DNA of 64,000 nt from Pseudomonas sp. B21_DOA (GCA_030544685.1 CP086683.1:3286001-3350000); one strand, 5' to 3'; shown: positions 55,018-63,755, numbered from the stretch's first letter. Numbers and translations: made by a program. The notes: generated from the letters alone by a model not told the origin.

Positions 55018-55950
55018 TCAGTAATCCCAGATCGCCGGAATCCAGCGGAACGCATCGCCATTGACCGCCACTCGGCCCACCGATGGGAAGGCCAGATGCG
55101 TGGCGACGAACAGTTCGCCGCTGGCGGCGGCTTCCCTGAGCATGCGCACTCGGACTTCCACCGATTTCGCCGGATCGTGTTCGAAACCGTTGTGCCAATC
55201 AGGATGATCGAACGCCACCGGGAACAGCGCATCACCGGCGAAGGTAAGGCGCTCGCCGCCGGAGTTGACGTAGACCACGCAGTGGCCAGGCGTATGCCCG
55301 CCGGTGAGTTTGGCGACTACGCCGGGAGCAACCTGGCATTCGTCTTCAAAGATCTGCAGCTTGCTTTCATAGTGATCGATGAACGCGTTGGCAGTGCTGC
55401 GCAGGACGTCCGGCACAGGCGCGGGCATGTCGGTGTAGGTGAAGTCCGGCGTGGTCCAGAAATTCACTTCGGCGGCGGTGACGTGGATACGCACGTCTTC
55501 ACGCAGACGACTTTTCACCGAGTCGACCAGCAGGCCGCCGATGTGGTCCATGTGCATGTGGGTGATGACGATATCGGTGATATCAGCGAGGTCCACCCCG
55601 GCAGCGGCCAGGCGCTTGGGAAACTGCCCGGCGCGCGGGAAACCGGGGAACTGGCCACCGAGACCGGCGTCGACGAGGATGACTTGCTCGCCGCTGCGCA
55701 CCACCAGCACGTTGAGCGCCCAGTCGAACGCATCGGGGCCCAGGTACATTTCCTTGAACCAGGCGGCTCGGTCGGCGGGATCGGCGTTGGTCGACATGGT
55801 CTGGGTCGGCAACGGCAGCACGCCATCACTGATCACCATCACATCGATGTCGCCCAGGCGCAGAGCGTAGCGCGACGGCACCAGTTCTTCGCTCGGGCTT
55901 TGCAGGGCTACCGCGCGGTTGGCGGTGAAGGAATCCAGATGCAGGGTCAT
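55018..55950 (-). CDS. MBL-fold metallo-hydrolase
   Basis: A 310-residue hydrolase with the zinc motif THMHMDHIGG (HxHxDH), the later GHTPGH, and final His in ATHLAFPS. The closest appearance is to lactonase-like or aryl-esterase MBL enzymes. No signal peptide. It lies upstream of an NAD(P)H oxidoreductase-like gene on the same strand, 40 bp from its stop, so one operon is plausible. Confidence 0.83.
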   Translation of the reverse strand: MTLHLDSFTANRAVALQSPSEELVPSRYALRLGDIDVMVISDGVLPLPTQTMSTNADPADRAAWFKEMYLGPDAFDWALNVLVVRSGEQVILVDAGLGGQFPGFPRAGQFPKRLAAAGVDLADITDIVITHMHMDHIGGLLVDSVKSRLREDVRIHVTAAEVNFWTTPDFTYTDMPAPVPDVLRSTANAFIDHYESKLQIFEDECQVAPGVVAKLTGGHTPGHCVVYVNSGGERLTFAGDALFPVAFDHPDWHNGFEHDPAKSVEVRVRMLREAAASGELFVATHLAFPSVGRVAVNGDAFRWIPAIWDY

Positions 55951-55990
55951 GGTGTTCTCCTTGTTCTCAGGGCTAAAACGCAGGGTGAAA

Positions 55991-57193
55991 TCAGGCGACC
56001 GGGATCAGCGGGTCGGCGGCTGCGAGGGCAACGCGACGATCGGCGGCGGGCGGGTAGATCCACACCGTGTTGATTTGCGTCTTCAACTCTTTGGCTTCAG
56101 CCTTGACCAGTTTCAACTGACGATCCCAGCCTTCGGTGTACACCGCGCCCCAGGCGCCCAGATCCAGGCAAGTCACGTACTTGGGCTGGCGGTACATTGT
56201 CGGGGCAACACCGAGCAGATCGGCGGCGGCGTTGTTGCCGGCATAACGGCCCAGGCTGATCGCATGCTGGCAAGACATTGCCGCGTAATTGCCGAGGTCA
56301 TCAGTGGCCGCGCGAGCGACATCACCGGCGGCAAATACATGATCGATGCCTTGCACCTTCAGGTTGCCGTCGACATGCAGGCGGCCTTGGCCATCGCGTT
56401 CGGCGTCGAGTTGTTCAGTGAGCGGGCTGGCGCGGAAACCTACGGTCCAGATCACGGTGTGGCTTTCGATGTGGCGGCCATCGGCGAGGGTGACGCCATT
56501 GGCATCCACGGCAGCAACGCTGGCGTCGACGATCCATTCGATACCCAATTCATTGGACGCCTCGATGATCGATGGACGAATACCGTCGCCCATGGTCGCG
56601 GCGATGTCCTTGCTGCGATCGACAATGATCACGCGCAGATCTTGATCCTCACCGAGAATCGCGCGCAGGCGCGCCGGCATTTCCGTCGCGGTTTCAATCC
56701 CGGTGAAACCACCACCGGCGACCACCACGGTGTTGCGCGCAACGCTGGCCGGTTGGTCGGCGAGGGCGATGAGATGGCGTTCCAGACGCGCCGAGGATTC
56801 GATCTGATCGACATCGAACGCATGCTCCTTGAGGCCTGGAACCGGCGGCCGTGCGAGCTGGCTGCCGCTGGCGAGAACCAGCCGGTCGTAGCTCAGTTGA
56901 CCCGGACGCCCGGCCTCGTCGCGGTAACCGATTAGGCGCGCCTCGGCGTCGATGCTGTCAGCGGTGCCTTTGACGAAACGCACACCCACCGCATCGAACA
57001 GCGCGTCGAGCGGCGCGTACATACTGTGCACATCCGGCTCGTAGAAACGTGGGCGAATGCGCAATTCGGCTTGCGGGGCGAGCAAGGTGATCTCGACATC
57101 CTGACGGTCATGCATATCCAGCAAACGCGCAGCGCTCAGCGCACTCCACAGCCCGCCGAACCCCGCACCGATCACCAATAATTGCTGTTTCAT
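55991..57193 (-). CDS. NDH-2-like FAD/NAD(P)-dependent oxidoreductase
   Basis: A 400-residue flavoprotein: QQLLVIGAGFGGLWSALSAARL (FAD), NTVVVAGGGFTGIETATEMP (NAD(P)), and HVFAAGDVARA for FAD ribityl contact. Two-dinucleotide-binding fold like type II NADH dehydrogenases, but no C-terminal membrane helix is evident, so a soluble quinone or disulfide reductase role is possible. First gene of a likely operon with the MBL hydrolase. Confidence 0.82.
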   Translation of the reverse strand: MKQQLLVIGAGFGGLWSALSAARLLDMHDRQDVEITLLAPQAELRIRPRFYEPDVHSMYAPLDALFDAVGVRFVKGTADSIDAEARLIGYRDEAGRPGQLSYDRLVLASGSQLARPPVPGLKEHAFDVDQIESSARLERHLIALADQPASVARNTVVVAGGGFTGIETATEMPARLRAILGEDQDLRVIIVDRSKDIAATMGDGIRPSIIEASNELGIEWIVDASVAAVDANGVTLADGRHIESHTVIWTVGFRASPLTEQLDAERDGQGRLHVDGNLKVQGIDHVFAAGDVARAATDDLGNYAAMSCQHAISLGRYAGNNAAADLLGVAPTMYRQPKYVTCLDLGAWGAVYTEGWDRQLKLVKAEAKELKTQINTVWIYPPAADRRVALAAADPLIPVA

Positions 57194-57494
57194 AATGTGC
57201 TCCCTGACGCTGATGGATGGATGACACCCGAGCCCGACGCGGACTCTGGCGTGACGATCACTGGCCGCCGCAACTGGTTGCCGTACTGCCTGGCGCTCAA
57301 TCGTTCGCTGTCGAAAGCCATGCTAGGGCGGGAGGCTGCGGGCGCAGTTGTCCATCGGTGTGCGTGGGGTACGCATGGGTGGAAGAGGGGTATACGAAGG
57401 TATGGGGGGCGAGGTGGGAATACCGGCCAGGTGTTGTTCGAAACGAACATCGCCGCGCAGGGTGCCAGCACGCCTGCACGGCCGATGCCGTTGT
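57194..57494. other. Gene-free 301-bp stretch
   Basis: No convincing gene; overlapping reading frames on both strands lack ribosome sites and codon bias. It should hold the promoter of the oxidoreductase gene at 57193. A G-rich run (about 57351-57412) is the only notable composition. Confidence 0.5.
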
Positions 57495-57853
57495 TCAGTC
57501 GGTGGGCACTACGTTATCCAACGCTTTGTTCACGGCCAATTCTCCTAGCATGACCACCTGCGCGATGCCCAACAGGGTATTGCGCCGTGAGCCCTCCAGC
57601 ATCCCGGCGAAATCACCGAGCATCACCGTGGCTGAGGCCAGGGATTCGCAGGCGTTGACCAGCAGCGATTCGGTGTCTGATTCCGGGTTGACCATAAACA
57701 GGGTGTTGGGACTGTAGGGCGTGGCGTTGATATTGGTCGGCGCGAGGTAATGGTCGAGCGCGCGCTCGGCGGCGTCGTGCAGTTTTTTGAATGAAAGGAT
57801 TCGTAAGGCGATACCGGGTCGGTGACCGGCGGATGGGACGGTGTCTGTGACAT
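57495..57853 (-). CDS. DUF6124-like small protein, copy 1 (frame broken by one missing base)
   Basis: ATG 57853 starts MSQTPSHPPVTDPVSPYESF; the T run 57783-57788 lacks one base, after which KLHDAAERALDHYLAPTN...LFMVNPESDTESLLVNACESLASATVM... continues to 57495. Restored length 119. It matches its neighbour 57968-58333 throughout (DAAERALDHYL vs DAAARAINFYL; LLVNACESLASA vs LLVEACESLAAA). Pseudomonas-specific family, function unknown. Confidence 0.72.
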
Positions 57854-57967
57854 CAGCTGAAACTCCGGTGAGAGCCGCTTGAGCGTCTGAGTATGGGAAT
57901 GCCGCGCCACGGCTGTGGCGCGTCCGCTGGCAGTGAGGGAGCATGCCCCTCCTGCCTGGGTTGCCGG

Positions 57968-58333
57968 CTAGCTCGACACGCGTCGGCTGTCGAGCACGCG
58001 ATTGACGATCAGCTCACTCAACATGATCACCTGCTGCAACATCAGCAGCGATCGACGCTGTGGATGGTCGATCACGCCACCGATTTCGCGGGCCATGTCA
58101 TTGGCGGCGGCCAGTGATTCACAGGCTTCGACGAGCAACGTTTCCTCGTCCACCGTGGGATCGATGAGAAAGATCCTGCCCGGCTGGCGCTTGGGAATGG
58201 TGGTCTTGAGCGTCTGAGGGTCGAGGTAAAAGTTGATGGCACGAGCGGCCGCGTCTTTTATTCGCTGGGGTTCCAGAGCGGGGTCGTACGGGATCGAATC
58301 GGCTTCTGGCGGGTTTGGCGTTACTTTGAACAT
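57968..58333 (-). CDS. DUF6124-like small protein, copy 2
   Basis: A complete 121-residue paralogue of the previous gene: MFKVTPNPPEADSIPYDPAL, RIKDAAARAINFYLDP, IFLIDPTVDEETLLVEACESLAAANDMAREIGG, ending VIMLSELIVNRVLDSRRVSS. Tandem duplication with divergence; the first copy likely lies in the same transcript (114 bp gap). Confidence 0.75.
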   Translation of the reverse strand: MFKVTPNPPEADSIPYDPALEPQRIKDAAARAINFYLDPQTLKTTIPKRQPGRIFLIDPTVDEETLLVEACESLAAANDMAREIGGVIDHPQRRSLLMLQQVIMLSELIVNRVLDSRRVSS

Positions 58334-58929
58334 AAATGACTCTCTACCTTGAAGGAATGAAGAGCCGTCACTATCGCTACCAAACGATGGGTGGCGGCCA
58401 CGCGCGGGTTGGTAGACCGGTCAAGATAGTTAACCCCGGCGCTCACGAATGAGCCCCACGCATGGCCACCATAGAGAGCTGAGCCTCGAAATAGAGGCCG
58501 CATATGGGGAAGCCGTACAACTATCAAGAAACGGGCTACCAAACCCGATCACTGTTTTGCAGTGACAGGGAAACGATAAAGCCCAACCGATAGCTGTGTA
58601 AGCCGGCGGATTCTGAAGTACCGGTAGGCAGCGGCGCAAGGCGTTGTAGGCTTTTTGCAGTAACAGTCGGTGTAATTTAAACGTGATTGCCAAGTCGTGT
58701 TTATGCGCTGTACGTGCCTGCTCATCTCACCTTTTCAAAATGTAGGAGACCCGAATCTGTTTAGGCCGATCTCAAGGCCGTTGCGCCGTGGGGCGGAGAC
58801 ATTCAAGCAAGTCGGGTCGTAGACGGGCTTTTGGCTCTTCCACTGTTGGCCGTAGAGAAGCAGAAAAACGCCTCGGCCGGCAGGCGAAAAAATTACCTGC
58901 CAGCACTGGGATCACAAATGACATAGCGC
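58334..58929. other. Gene-free 596-bp leader region with nested hairpin
   Basis: No credible gene. At 58533-58584 GGGCT...AGCCC encloses TCACTG-TTTTG-CAGTGA, a nested stem-loop in the leader of the DUF6124-like pair. The rest (58590-58929) has reading frames without ribosome sites. This may be the promoter and structured 5' leader of the tandem genes. Confidence 0.5.
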
Positions 58930-59267
58930 TTAGTCTGCTTTGAAAACGAACTCAAAACCGATTCCCACAGCTCTCAAGAGCTCGGCCACGCGCTCGAAGA
59001 ACAATTCCCCCGCTCCGAAACCTCGTGCTTGCCGTAAACACGGATGACGAGTGACTTGCCGAGTGCAGCGGGAATCTTGTTATAGATCTCACCGCCTTCG
59101 ATGAAAGCGATGTAGCCGTTTATCTTCCGTTGTAGCGCGAGCAGGTGCTCGGCTTATAGGGTCTTATTGCCCCATTGTAGGTGGTCAGCGATGCCCAGGA
59201 TGATGGTGCCACTGTCCGATTTGGGGATTCCCCACATATCGATAATGTTCGGGTCTGTTAAGGACAC
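58930..59267 (-). pseudogene. Decayed copy of the DUF6572-type immunity gene
   Basis: From GTG 59267 the translation VSLTDPNIIDMWGIPKSDSG, IILGIADHLQWGNKT aligns with the intact immunity protein at 59378-59731 (VVLVITDHLEWGDKAQ). A TAA replaces the glutamine near position 42, and a later G run lacks one base; beyond it ELFFERVAELLRAVGIGFEFVFKAD matches the end of the family. Two independent lesions, including a stop, indicate genuine decay, unlike the other broken genes. Confidence 0.75.
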
Positions 59268-59377
59268 TGCGGATCCTTGGCCTCCAGCCGATTTGTTAAA
59301 TCCCTCTGAGGGAACCGAGCTACAGCTCTGTGGCTTGCCGCTCTTTTGCTTTGCTTTAGCTCGACTAGCTCACACGC

Positions 59378-59731
59378 CTAGTGTCGAACGGCAAAGTCGT
59401 CCTTCAGCACAAATTCCATTCCGATGCCTACGCCTTTGAGTACCTCGGTCACGCGGTCGATAAAGGTTTCACCTTGCTCAGGCAGCTCATATAAACCATT
59501 GATGCGAATTTTCGGATTCTTGCCCTTGGCTGGCGGATAGCTTTCCAGCAGTTCGCCGCTCTCGATGAAGGCGATGTAGGTGTTGATCTTTTCTTGTAGC
59601 AACAACAGATGTTCGCCCTGTTGGGCTTTGTCGCCCCATTCCAAGTGATCAGTGATGACGAGGACGACATTGTCGGGTTCCCACTCGGGCACTGCGATGA
59701 TGTCGACGACTTTGGTTTCGGTGATGGACAT
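59378..59731 (-). CDS. DUF6572-type immunity protein of the nuclease toxin
   Basis: A 117-residue acidic protein: MSITETKVVDIIAVPEWEPD, VVLVITDHLEWGDKAQQGEHLLLLQEKINTYIAF, and FIDRVTEVLKGVGIGMEFVL. It begins 10 bp after the pyocin-domain nuclease gene. Related DUF6572 proteins occur beside nuclease toxins, so immunity is the natural reading. Confidence 0.75.
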   Translation of the reverse strand: MSITETKVVDIIAVPEWEPDNVVLVITDHLEWGDKAQQGEHLLLLQEKINTYIAFIESGELLESYPPAKGKNPKIRINGLYELPEQGETFIDRVTEVLKGVGIGMEFVLKDDFAVRH

Positions 59732-59741
59732 GTCTGCTCCC

Positions 59742-60941
59742 TCAGAAGGTCGGGTCAGGTCGAATGATGTCGACTCTGGTAGGTGGGATTCGGGTGCCTC
59801 CGGTGAAGCCGGGTTTACCTTTGCCGACGACGGTTGCGCCGGTCTTCTCTATTTCTGGAAAGCCCAGTTTTTGATTGCGCGTCAGTGGCGCTGTTTCAGA
59901 AGATTTGCATTCGACGCAGGAGATGTTGCCGTCCGCATCGCGGCCCATCATATCAATGCGCGTGCGTACACCGCTGTCGGTTTTGACGGTGACCTCACGA
60001 GCGGCTTCAGGTTTGATCTTACTGAATTCGTCAAATGACGCTTCTTCGAACGCTTTACCCTTTTGCTTATTCTTCTCTAGCTGCGTGCTGAGCACGATGT
60101 AGATCGGCTCAAGCCCCGCATCCTCCGGGAACCAGATGATCGCATCCTGGAACTCAGGTGGGTGCGCGGGGTTGGCCAGCAGCGTGTCCGACTGTGGTGT
60201 CGGCGGATAGACCCAGACGGGAGGTAGCTGAGGCGCACCTTCCAGCGCTGGGATTCCCAGAACTCCGTCGAGGCTTGCTCCGGGTGTCCAGGTCAGACCG
60301 ATGCCGTCGCCGATGTCGGCGATGAATTTTTCGCCGTCTTTCTGCGCTTTGATGACCGGTACATTTTCCCAGTCCTTCTTGCCTCCGGTGTAAAAGCCGT
60401 AGGCGTTGACGGAGCCGTCCGGCAACGTTTTCACGTTGACTCGAACGCGCGTTCGGCCGGTTTCTAGCGTGGCGTATTGCTCGTCCTTATAGAAGGCACT
60501 GTCCGGGGCGATGCTGGTGTTGGGCATCAATAGCGCGACGGTGCCCACGGCAGCGCCTGCTGCCATGGCGCCTGCGCCGTCGAGTAGGCCTAGCGCGAGT
60601 GAGCCACCCAGCCGTTGGGCAACGGCACCGCCGGTTGCGGAGCCGCCGACAAACTGGAGGGGCGTGCCTTCGGCCGTAATCGCTGCGCCAGTGGCCAACA
60701 CGGCCCATAGCCCGTAGTCCGCCAGTTTTTCAACGGGGACGAACCCTGTCGGGTTGCTGTGGTTGATTTCGCCGTCGGGCAGGTTGCAGCTTTTGGCGAA
60801 GACGCATCCCTTGAGGTCGGGTTTCGAGTCTGGCGCTGGCGGGAGTTCTTTGTATTGCGCCCAGTGCTGGGCGTTTAGGTCGACGGGTTCGACGCCGGTG
60901 TTGCGGTAACCCTTGGGTGGGTTGGGGACGTAGCCGCTCAA
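59742..60941 (-). CDS. Pyocin_S-domain toxin with PD-(D/E)XK nuclease end
   Basis: A 399-residue protein from TTG 60941 (AAGGA ribosome site 8 bp upstream). It shares with the 34.8-kb toxin the module GCVFAKSCNLPDGEI, the hydrophobic middle and the Pyocin_S domain (about 145-295, ending VWVYPPTPQSD, PAHPPEFQDAIIWFPEDAGLEPIYIVLS). The C-terminal 100 residues differ: D330 in TRIDMMG, E344 and K346 in CVECK, a PD-(D/E)XK site likely cutting DNA. Its immunity gene follows at 59731. Confidence 0.8.
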   Translation of the reverse strand: MSGYVPNPPKGYRNTGVEPVDLNAQHWAQYKELPPAPDSKPDLKGCVFAKSCNLPDGEINHSNPTGFVPVEKLADYGLWAVLATGAAITAEGTPLQFVGGSATGGAVAQRLGGSLALGLLDGAGAMAAGAAVGTVALLMPNTSIAPDSAFYKDEQYATLETGRTRVRVNVKTLPDGSVNAYGFYTGGKKDWENVPVIKAQKDGEKFIADIGDGIGLTWTPGASLDGVLGIPALEGAPQLPPVWVYPPTPQSDTLLANPAHPPEFQDAIIWFPEDAGLEPIYIVLSTQLEKNKQKGKAFEEASFDEFSKIKPEAAREVTVKTDSGVRTRIDMMGRDADGNISCVECKSSETAPLTRNQKLGFPEIEKTGATVVGKGKPGFTGGTRIPPTRVDIIRPDPTF

Positions 60942-61080
60942 TCCTTGTTTCCTTGTTCTGGTCCTTTTGAACGGAGTGAAGGGTGACAGGCGCGGTTTCG
61001 AGTGGCAATAGATGGCAATTTGGTACTATATTTTGACTGTCCGTTCTTTTTTATTTTTTGCCAGATAACACGGGTAATAC

Positions 61081-61368
61081 ATGAGTGCTTATGCTTTCGA
61101 ACTGAAATTGGTATGTGGCGGTTTCGCTTACTTTTCGACCCTCACAATGGGCAGCATGCCAGGTGATGGAGGATTGGAGGTCCGAACGCCGTCATGTGTC
61201 GACAGAGCAAGGTTCGCTACGGCTTTGGCAGATATGGGCTTAAATTATTCATTCGTTCACGACGAGCAGAGTTTTTACGATTGGACTTGTATACAAGGCT
61301 GGGCCATCGCAGACCTTGATTTTGCCAGGACGCACATGAGTCACTGGCTAAAAAACGTGAATGCTTGA
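61081..61368 (+). CDS. Unknown 95-residue protein
   Basis: ATG 61081, 95 residues: AYAFELKLVCGGFAYFSTLTMG, then RARFATALADMGLNYSFVHDEQSFYDW, ending HMSHWLKNVNA. No family recognised. AT-richer than the left part of the window, and divergent from the nuclease toxin. Its stop overlaps the possible start of the HNH gene, so the two may be a transcriptional unit and it could be an immunity or accessory protein. Confidence 0.55.
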   Translation: MSAYAFELKLVCGGFAYFSTLTMGSMPGDGGLEVRTPSCVDRARFATALADMGLNYSFVHDEQSFYDWTCIQGWAIADLDFARTHMSHWLKNVNA

Positions 61369-61754
61369 TCTCACCCTTCGGCTCCTTCACCGACATGAGC
61401 ATCGCGTCCGACTCAATCAGAAAACGCACCTTTAGAGGGAAATTCAAGAAACGTATTTTAGATCGGGACAATAACAAGTGTGTGTTGTGCCCAAGAACTG
61501 ATCAGCTCACTCTACAACACGTCAGGCCCTATTCAGGCGGTGGTGAAACCAGCTTTAGAAACCTAGTTACTTTATGCGAGCCTTGCAATCAAAATATGGG
61601 TGCTGAGAGTTACCGTTTTTTATATGATCTAGCTGGCCTGCGATCCTCGTATGAACCTTCTATGCTGCGTAGCACTAAGTTGAACAAAAATGCGATGATC
61701 AGAGCTGTTCAGCTATCCAGCAATATAATGCACACTCGGTGCGAGCTGTACTGA
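61365..61754 (+). CDS. HNH endonuclease
   Basis: Up to 129 residues from TTG 61365 (overlapping the previous stop) or 119 from ATG 61395. HNH core: KRILDRDNNKCVLCPRTDQLTLQHVRPYSGGGETSFRNLVTLCEPCN, with two zinc CxxC pairs and the H, N and H-equivalent residues present. A small free-standing nuclease in an AT-rich accessory block; substrate unknown. The ATG start is the safer choice by sequence, the TTG by coupling. Confidence 0.75.
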   Translation: MISPFGSFTDMSIASDSIRKRTFRGKFKKRILDRDNNKCVLCPRTDQLTLQHVRPYSGGGETSFRNLVTLCEPCNQNMGAESYRFLYDLAGLRSSYEPSMLRSTKLNKNAMIRAVQLSSNIMHTRCELY

Positions 61755-61907
61755 CTTTTATGAGGCGCATGGGCCGCCGTAACTTCTACACCCTCTGAGG
61801 CACATTGCCTTTTAATGTTGCGAGGTCAGTAGATAAATGTTTTAGATTTTTGAGGGGGCTGGCGGCTGCAGCAGCATCTCATCGCTCACCTAAAATAAAC
61901 TATAAAT

Positions 61908-62876
61908 CTATTTAATCTCCCACGGCGGAATGTAATTATCATCTCGGACTTCACTCTCGACTTGACGGGAGTGATACACACCGTCCCCCAGCGAGAGCGA
62001 CTCAAGCTGTCGGATACTCCTGTTGTATGTCTCGGCAAGGGACTTAAAATCATCATCGAGATATGCTGCCTCGCCTAACAAACCACCAAGCTTATACTCT
62101 AGCTGAGTTTTGCTCAGCCCAAAACCGCTGTGCTTGCCTTCAATCGCCAATTTAACTAATCTGATTTTTCTAAACCTGGCGTTGGGGACTTTTAATGCCC
62201 CATCAAAGATCACTGTGCCGGTGATATGTTTAGGCATCTCTGGGCCAAACAGGCGAGTCTTCTTAGCCGCGGTCACATGCCCGTATTTTTTTACTAACTT
62301 CTCAACCTCCCACAATAAACTTCGAGTTATGTGGGGCCCCGAAAAGGTCAGGTCGTCTACATAGCATGTAAAATTAAGGTTTGACCTTTTTGCCAGCGCA
62401 CTTAGCTCATCGAATAAAGGCTTATTGGAGTAATATGAAAGAAGTGGGCTTAGTGGGCTTCCAGTCGGGATGCAGTCATCGCAGGTTACAAGCTCAGAGT
62501 AAAACTTGGCTATATCCCCGGGGCATTCAAGCCGATCCCTGAAAAAATTAAAAACTTGTGATTTCGTAGTGGAGCGAAAAAAACTACTGATATCGAGCGT
62601 AGCTACCATGGTGCCCATCAAGTGGGCTTCAGCATTTTTCTTATAAGAAGTCCCCTTAAGAGCAAATTGCATATATGTGGGAACTTCGACACAACGAAGC
62701 AACTTCAGAATACGCTCGTGAATAGCCAATAATGTGCCTTTTGGCTTTTGCACCCAGCGGCTTTTAGGAGTTTTACCAACATTGAAGGGGTCAACTTTTG
62801 GGGTCATTTCGAAACGCTTGTAGTCACCCACGCTATCAACAATCTGAGCAACAGTAAGAGATAGAATGGTCGCCAT
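61908..62876 (-). CDS. Retron-type reverse transcriptase
   Basis: A 322-residue RNA-directed DNA polymerase. Residues NAEAH (81-85, the retron NAxxH motif), DISSFF (95-100), TGSPLSP (138-144), the catalytic YVDD (172-175) and HITGTVI (VTG-like ITG at 218-220) form the retron set in order. The enzyme would copy an msr-msd RNA into branched ssDNA. It is the third minus-strand gene after a 54-residue basic peptide and an XRE protein; 63 bp separate it from the latter. Confidence 0.85.
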   Translation of the reverse strand: MATILSLTVAQIVDSVGDYKRFEMTPKVDPFNVGKTPKSRWVQKPKGTLLAIHERILKLLRCVEVPTYMQFALKGTSYKKNAEAHLMGTMVATLDISSFFRSTTKSQVFNFFRDRLECPGDIAKFYSELVTCDDCIPTGSPLSPLLSYYSNKPLFDELSALAKRSNLNFTCYVDDLTFSGPHITRSLLWEVEKLVKKYGHVTAAKKTRLFGPEMPKHITGTVIFDGALKVPNARFRKIRLVKLAIEGKHSGFGLSKTQLEYKLGGLLGEAAYLDDDFKSLAETYNRSIRQLESLSLGDGVYHSRQVESEVRDDNYIPPWEIK

Positions 62877-62939
62877 CCTCGATCTTGAGGTGGTTTTGTA
62901 CAGTGCGCTTTGTGATATGTCGTAGGATTTTTTTCTTTC

Positions 62940-63251
62940 TTAGCCTTTTTTACTCGCTTTGGCTTCATTTTTATTTTCAATCCATTCCAGAAGATGAATC
63001 ACTTTTTTAGCCACGCCCACGCGCAATTTATCCGAAGGCTTAGGAGTGTCGAGGTTTTCAGAAAAAAATAATATTGATGACAACGGAATGTCGAAACGGT
63101 AGCTGTATCTTCCCAGCAGTTCGATTGTCGGTTGTTTTTTGCCTGATTCCAGCTCGGAAAGGTGAGAGTTCGAGATTCCCAACTCCTTACTCAGCTCTGT
63201 TTGTGACAGATCGTGGTAGGTTCGAATCAAGCGTAATGCCTGGTTCAGCAT
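62940..63251 (-). CDS. XRE-family helix-turn-helix protein of the retron unit
   Basis: From ATG 63251 (GAGG 8 bp upstream; a TTG at 63278 would add 9 residues) 103 residues: RTYHDLSQTELSKELGISNSHLSELESGKKQP is a clear Cro/C1-type motif, then DIPLSSILFFSENLD and a basic tail (NKNEAKASKKG). Retron operons with a small HTH partner are a known group; the HTH may be effector, antitoxin or repressor. Confidence 0.78.
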   Translation of the reverse strand: MLNQALRLIRTYHDLSQTELSKELGISNSHLSELESGKKQPTIELLGRYSYRFDIPLSSILFFSENLDTPKPSDKLRVGVAKKVIHLLEWIENKNEAKASKKG

Positions 63252-63293
63252 CACAGCATCCTCGTTAGTAAGTGACAACAGCGGGGTTAGGCA

Positions 63294-63458
63294 TTAGAAG
63301 AGCTCACGAAGGTTTTCTAAAAGTTTTGGCCAGTGTTTGTCGATCAGAGCGCACAGAATTCCGACCCAACGTACAACACACATTACCTGCTTCAACCGTT
63401 TAATCATCTTCAGTTTTCTAAAAGCCGGGCGTCGCTTGGCGGGTTTATCAATTTTCAT
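63294..63458 (-). CDS. 54-residue basic/hydrophobic peptide upstream of the HTH gene
   Basis: ATG 63458 encodes 54 residues: a strongly basic start (KIDKPAKRRPAFRKLKMIKR), a hydrophobic stretch (VMCVVRWVGILCALI, about 31-45) and an amphipathic end (DKHWPKLLENLREL). Its stop is 42 bp before the HTH start, on the same strand, in the predicted transcript of the retron. The pattern resembles membrane-active peptides. No database family recognised; ribosome site is weak. Confidence 0.5.
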   Translation of the reverse strand: MKIDKPAKRRPAFRKLKMIKRLKQVMCVVRWVGILCALIDKHWPKLLENLRELF

Positions 63459-63530
63459 GGTGTTATTCCAGTTACCCCTCTCAGAATTTGAGAAGGTCTC
63501 GCATGCAACTGAAACGAAAATTGGAGCAAG

Positions 63531-63722
63531 CAACGCTTTTCCCCTTTCTGAGCACCTGCTTCCGACTCGCACGGAAGCAGTATCCCCGCGTGTCCGGATC
63601 CCTGTGCTGCCGGGTGCCGAATCGCTTGGGAAAGGGTTTAGAGGCAAAGCCTCCACTGGACCGAAGCCCTAACAGCAGCGAGATGATCTCCTTACCGCAA
63701 ATGCAGGCTATCTGAGGCGTTG
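63531..63722 (-). ncRNA. Candidate msr-msd RNA of the retron
   Basis: Gene-free, GC-rich block on the minus strand between the promoter region and the 54-residue gene. Inverted pairs readable by eye: CAACGC/GCGTTG at its outer ends (63717-63722 with 63531-63536; possible a1/a2), GAGGC-TTT-GCCTC (63641-63653, msr-type small hairpin), CCCTTTC/GAAAGGG (63630-63636 with 63542-63548) enclosing CTGCTTCCG-7-CGGAAGCAG (63556-63580), a possible msd stem. A TAGC lies just after the a1 arm, as retrons place the branching G. Outer stem is only 6 bp, so boundaries are tentative. Confidence 0.45.
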
Positions 63723-63738
63723 AAGCAAGTCAAAATAT

Positions 63739-63755
63739 TTTCGCTAATAGCGAAA
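63739..63755. promoter_or_regulatory. 17-bp palindrome upstream of the retron unit
   Basis: TTTCGCTA-A-TAGCGAAA with eight-base arms around one base. It lies in the promoter region of the minus-strand unit, near a TTGACT -35-like element. A likely binding site for the XRE protein. Confidence 0.55.

Noticed and set aside
57182..57717. Overlapping plus-strand frames after the oxidoreductase promoter
   Set aside because: Composition resembles shadow frames and they run into the DUF6124-like gene in antisense.
58321..58693. Small minus-strand frames upstream of the DUF6124-like genes
   Set aside because: No ribosome site, family or codon bias; the region looks like a leader.
63337..63715. Plus-strand frames across the candidate retron RNA
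   Set aside because: They cross the hairpins and run antisense to the unit, without start signals.
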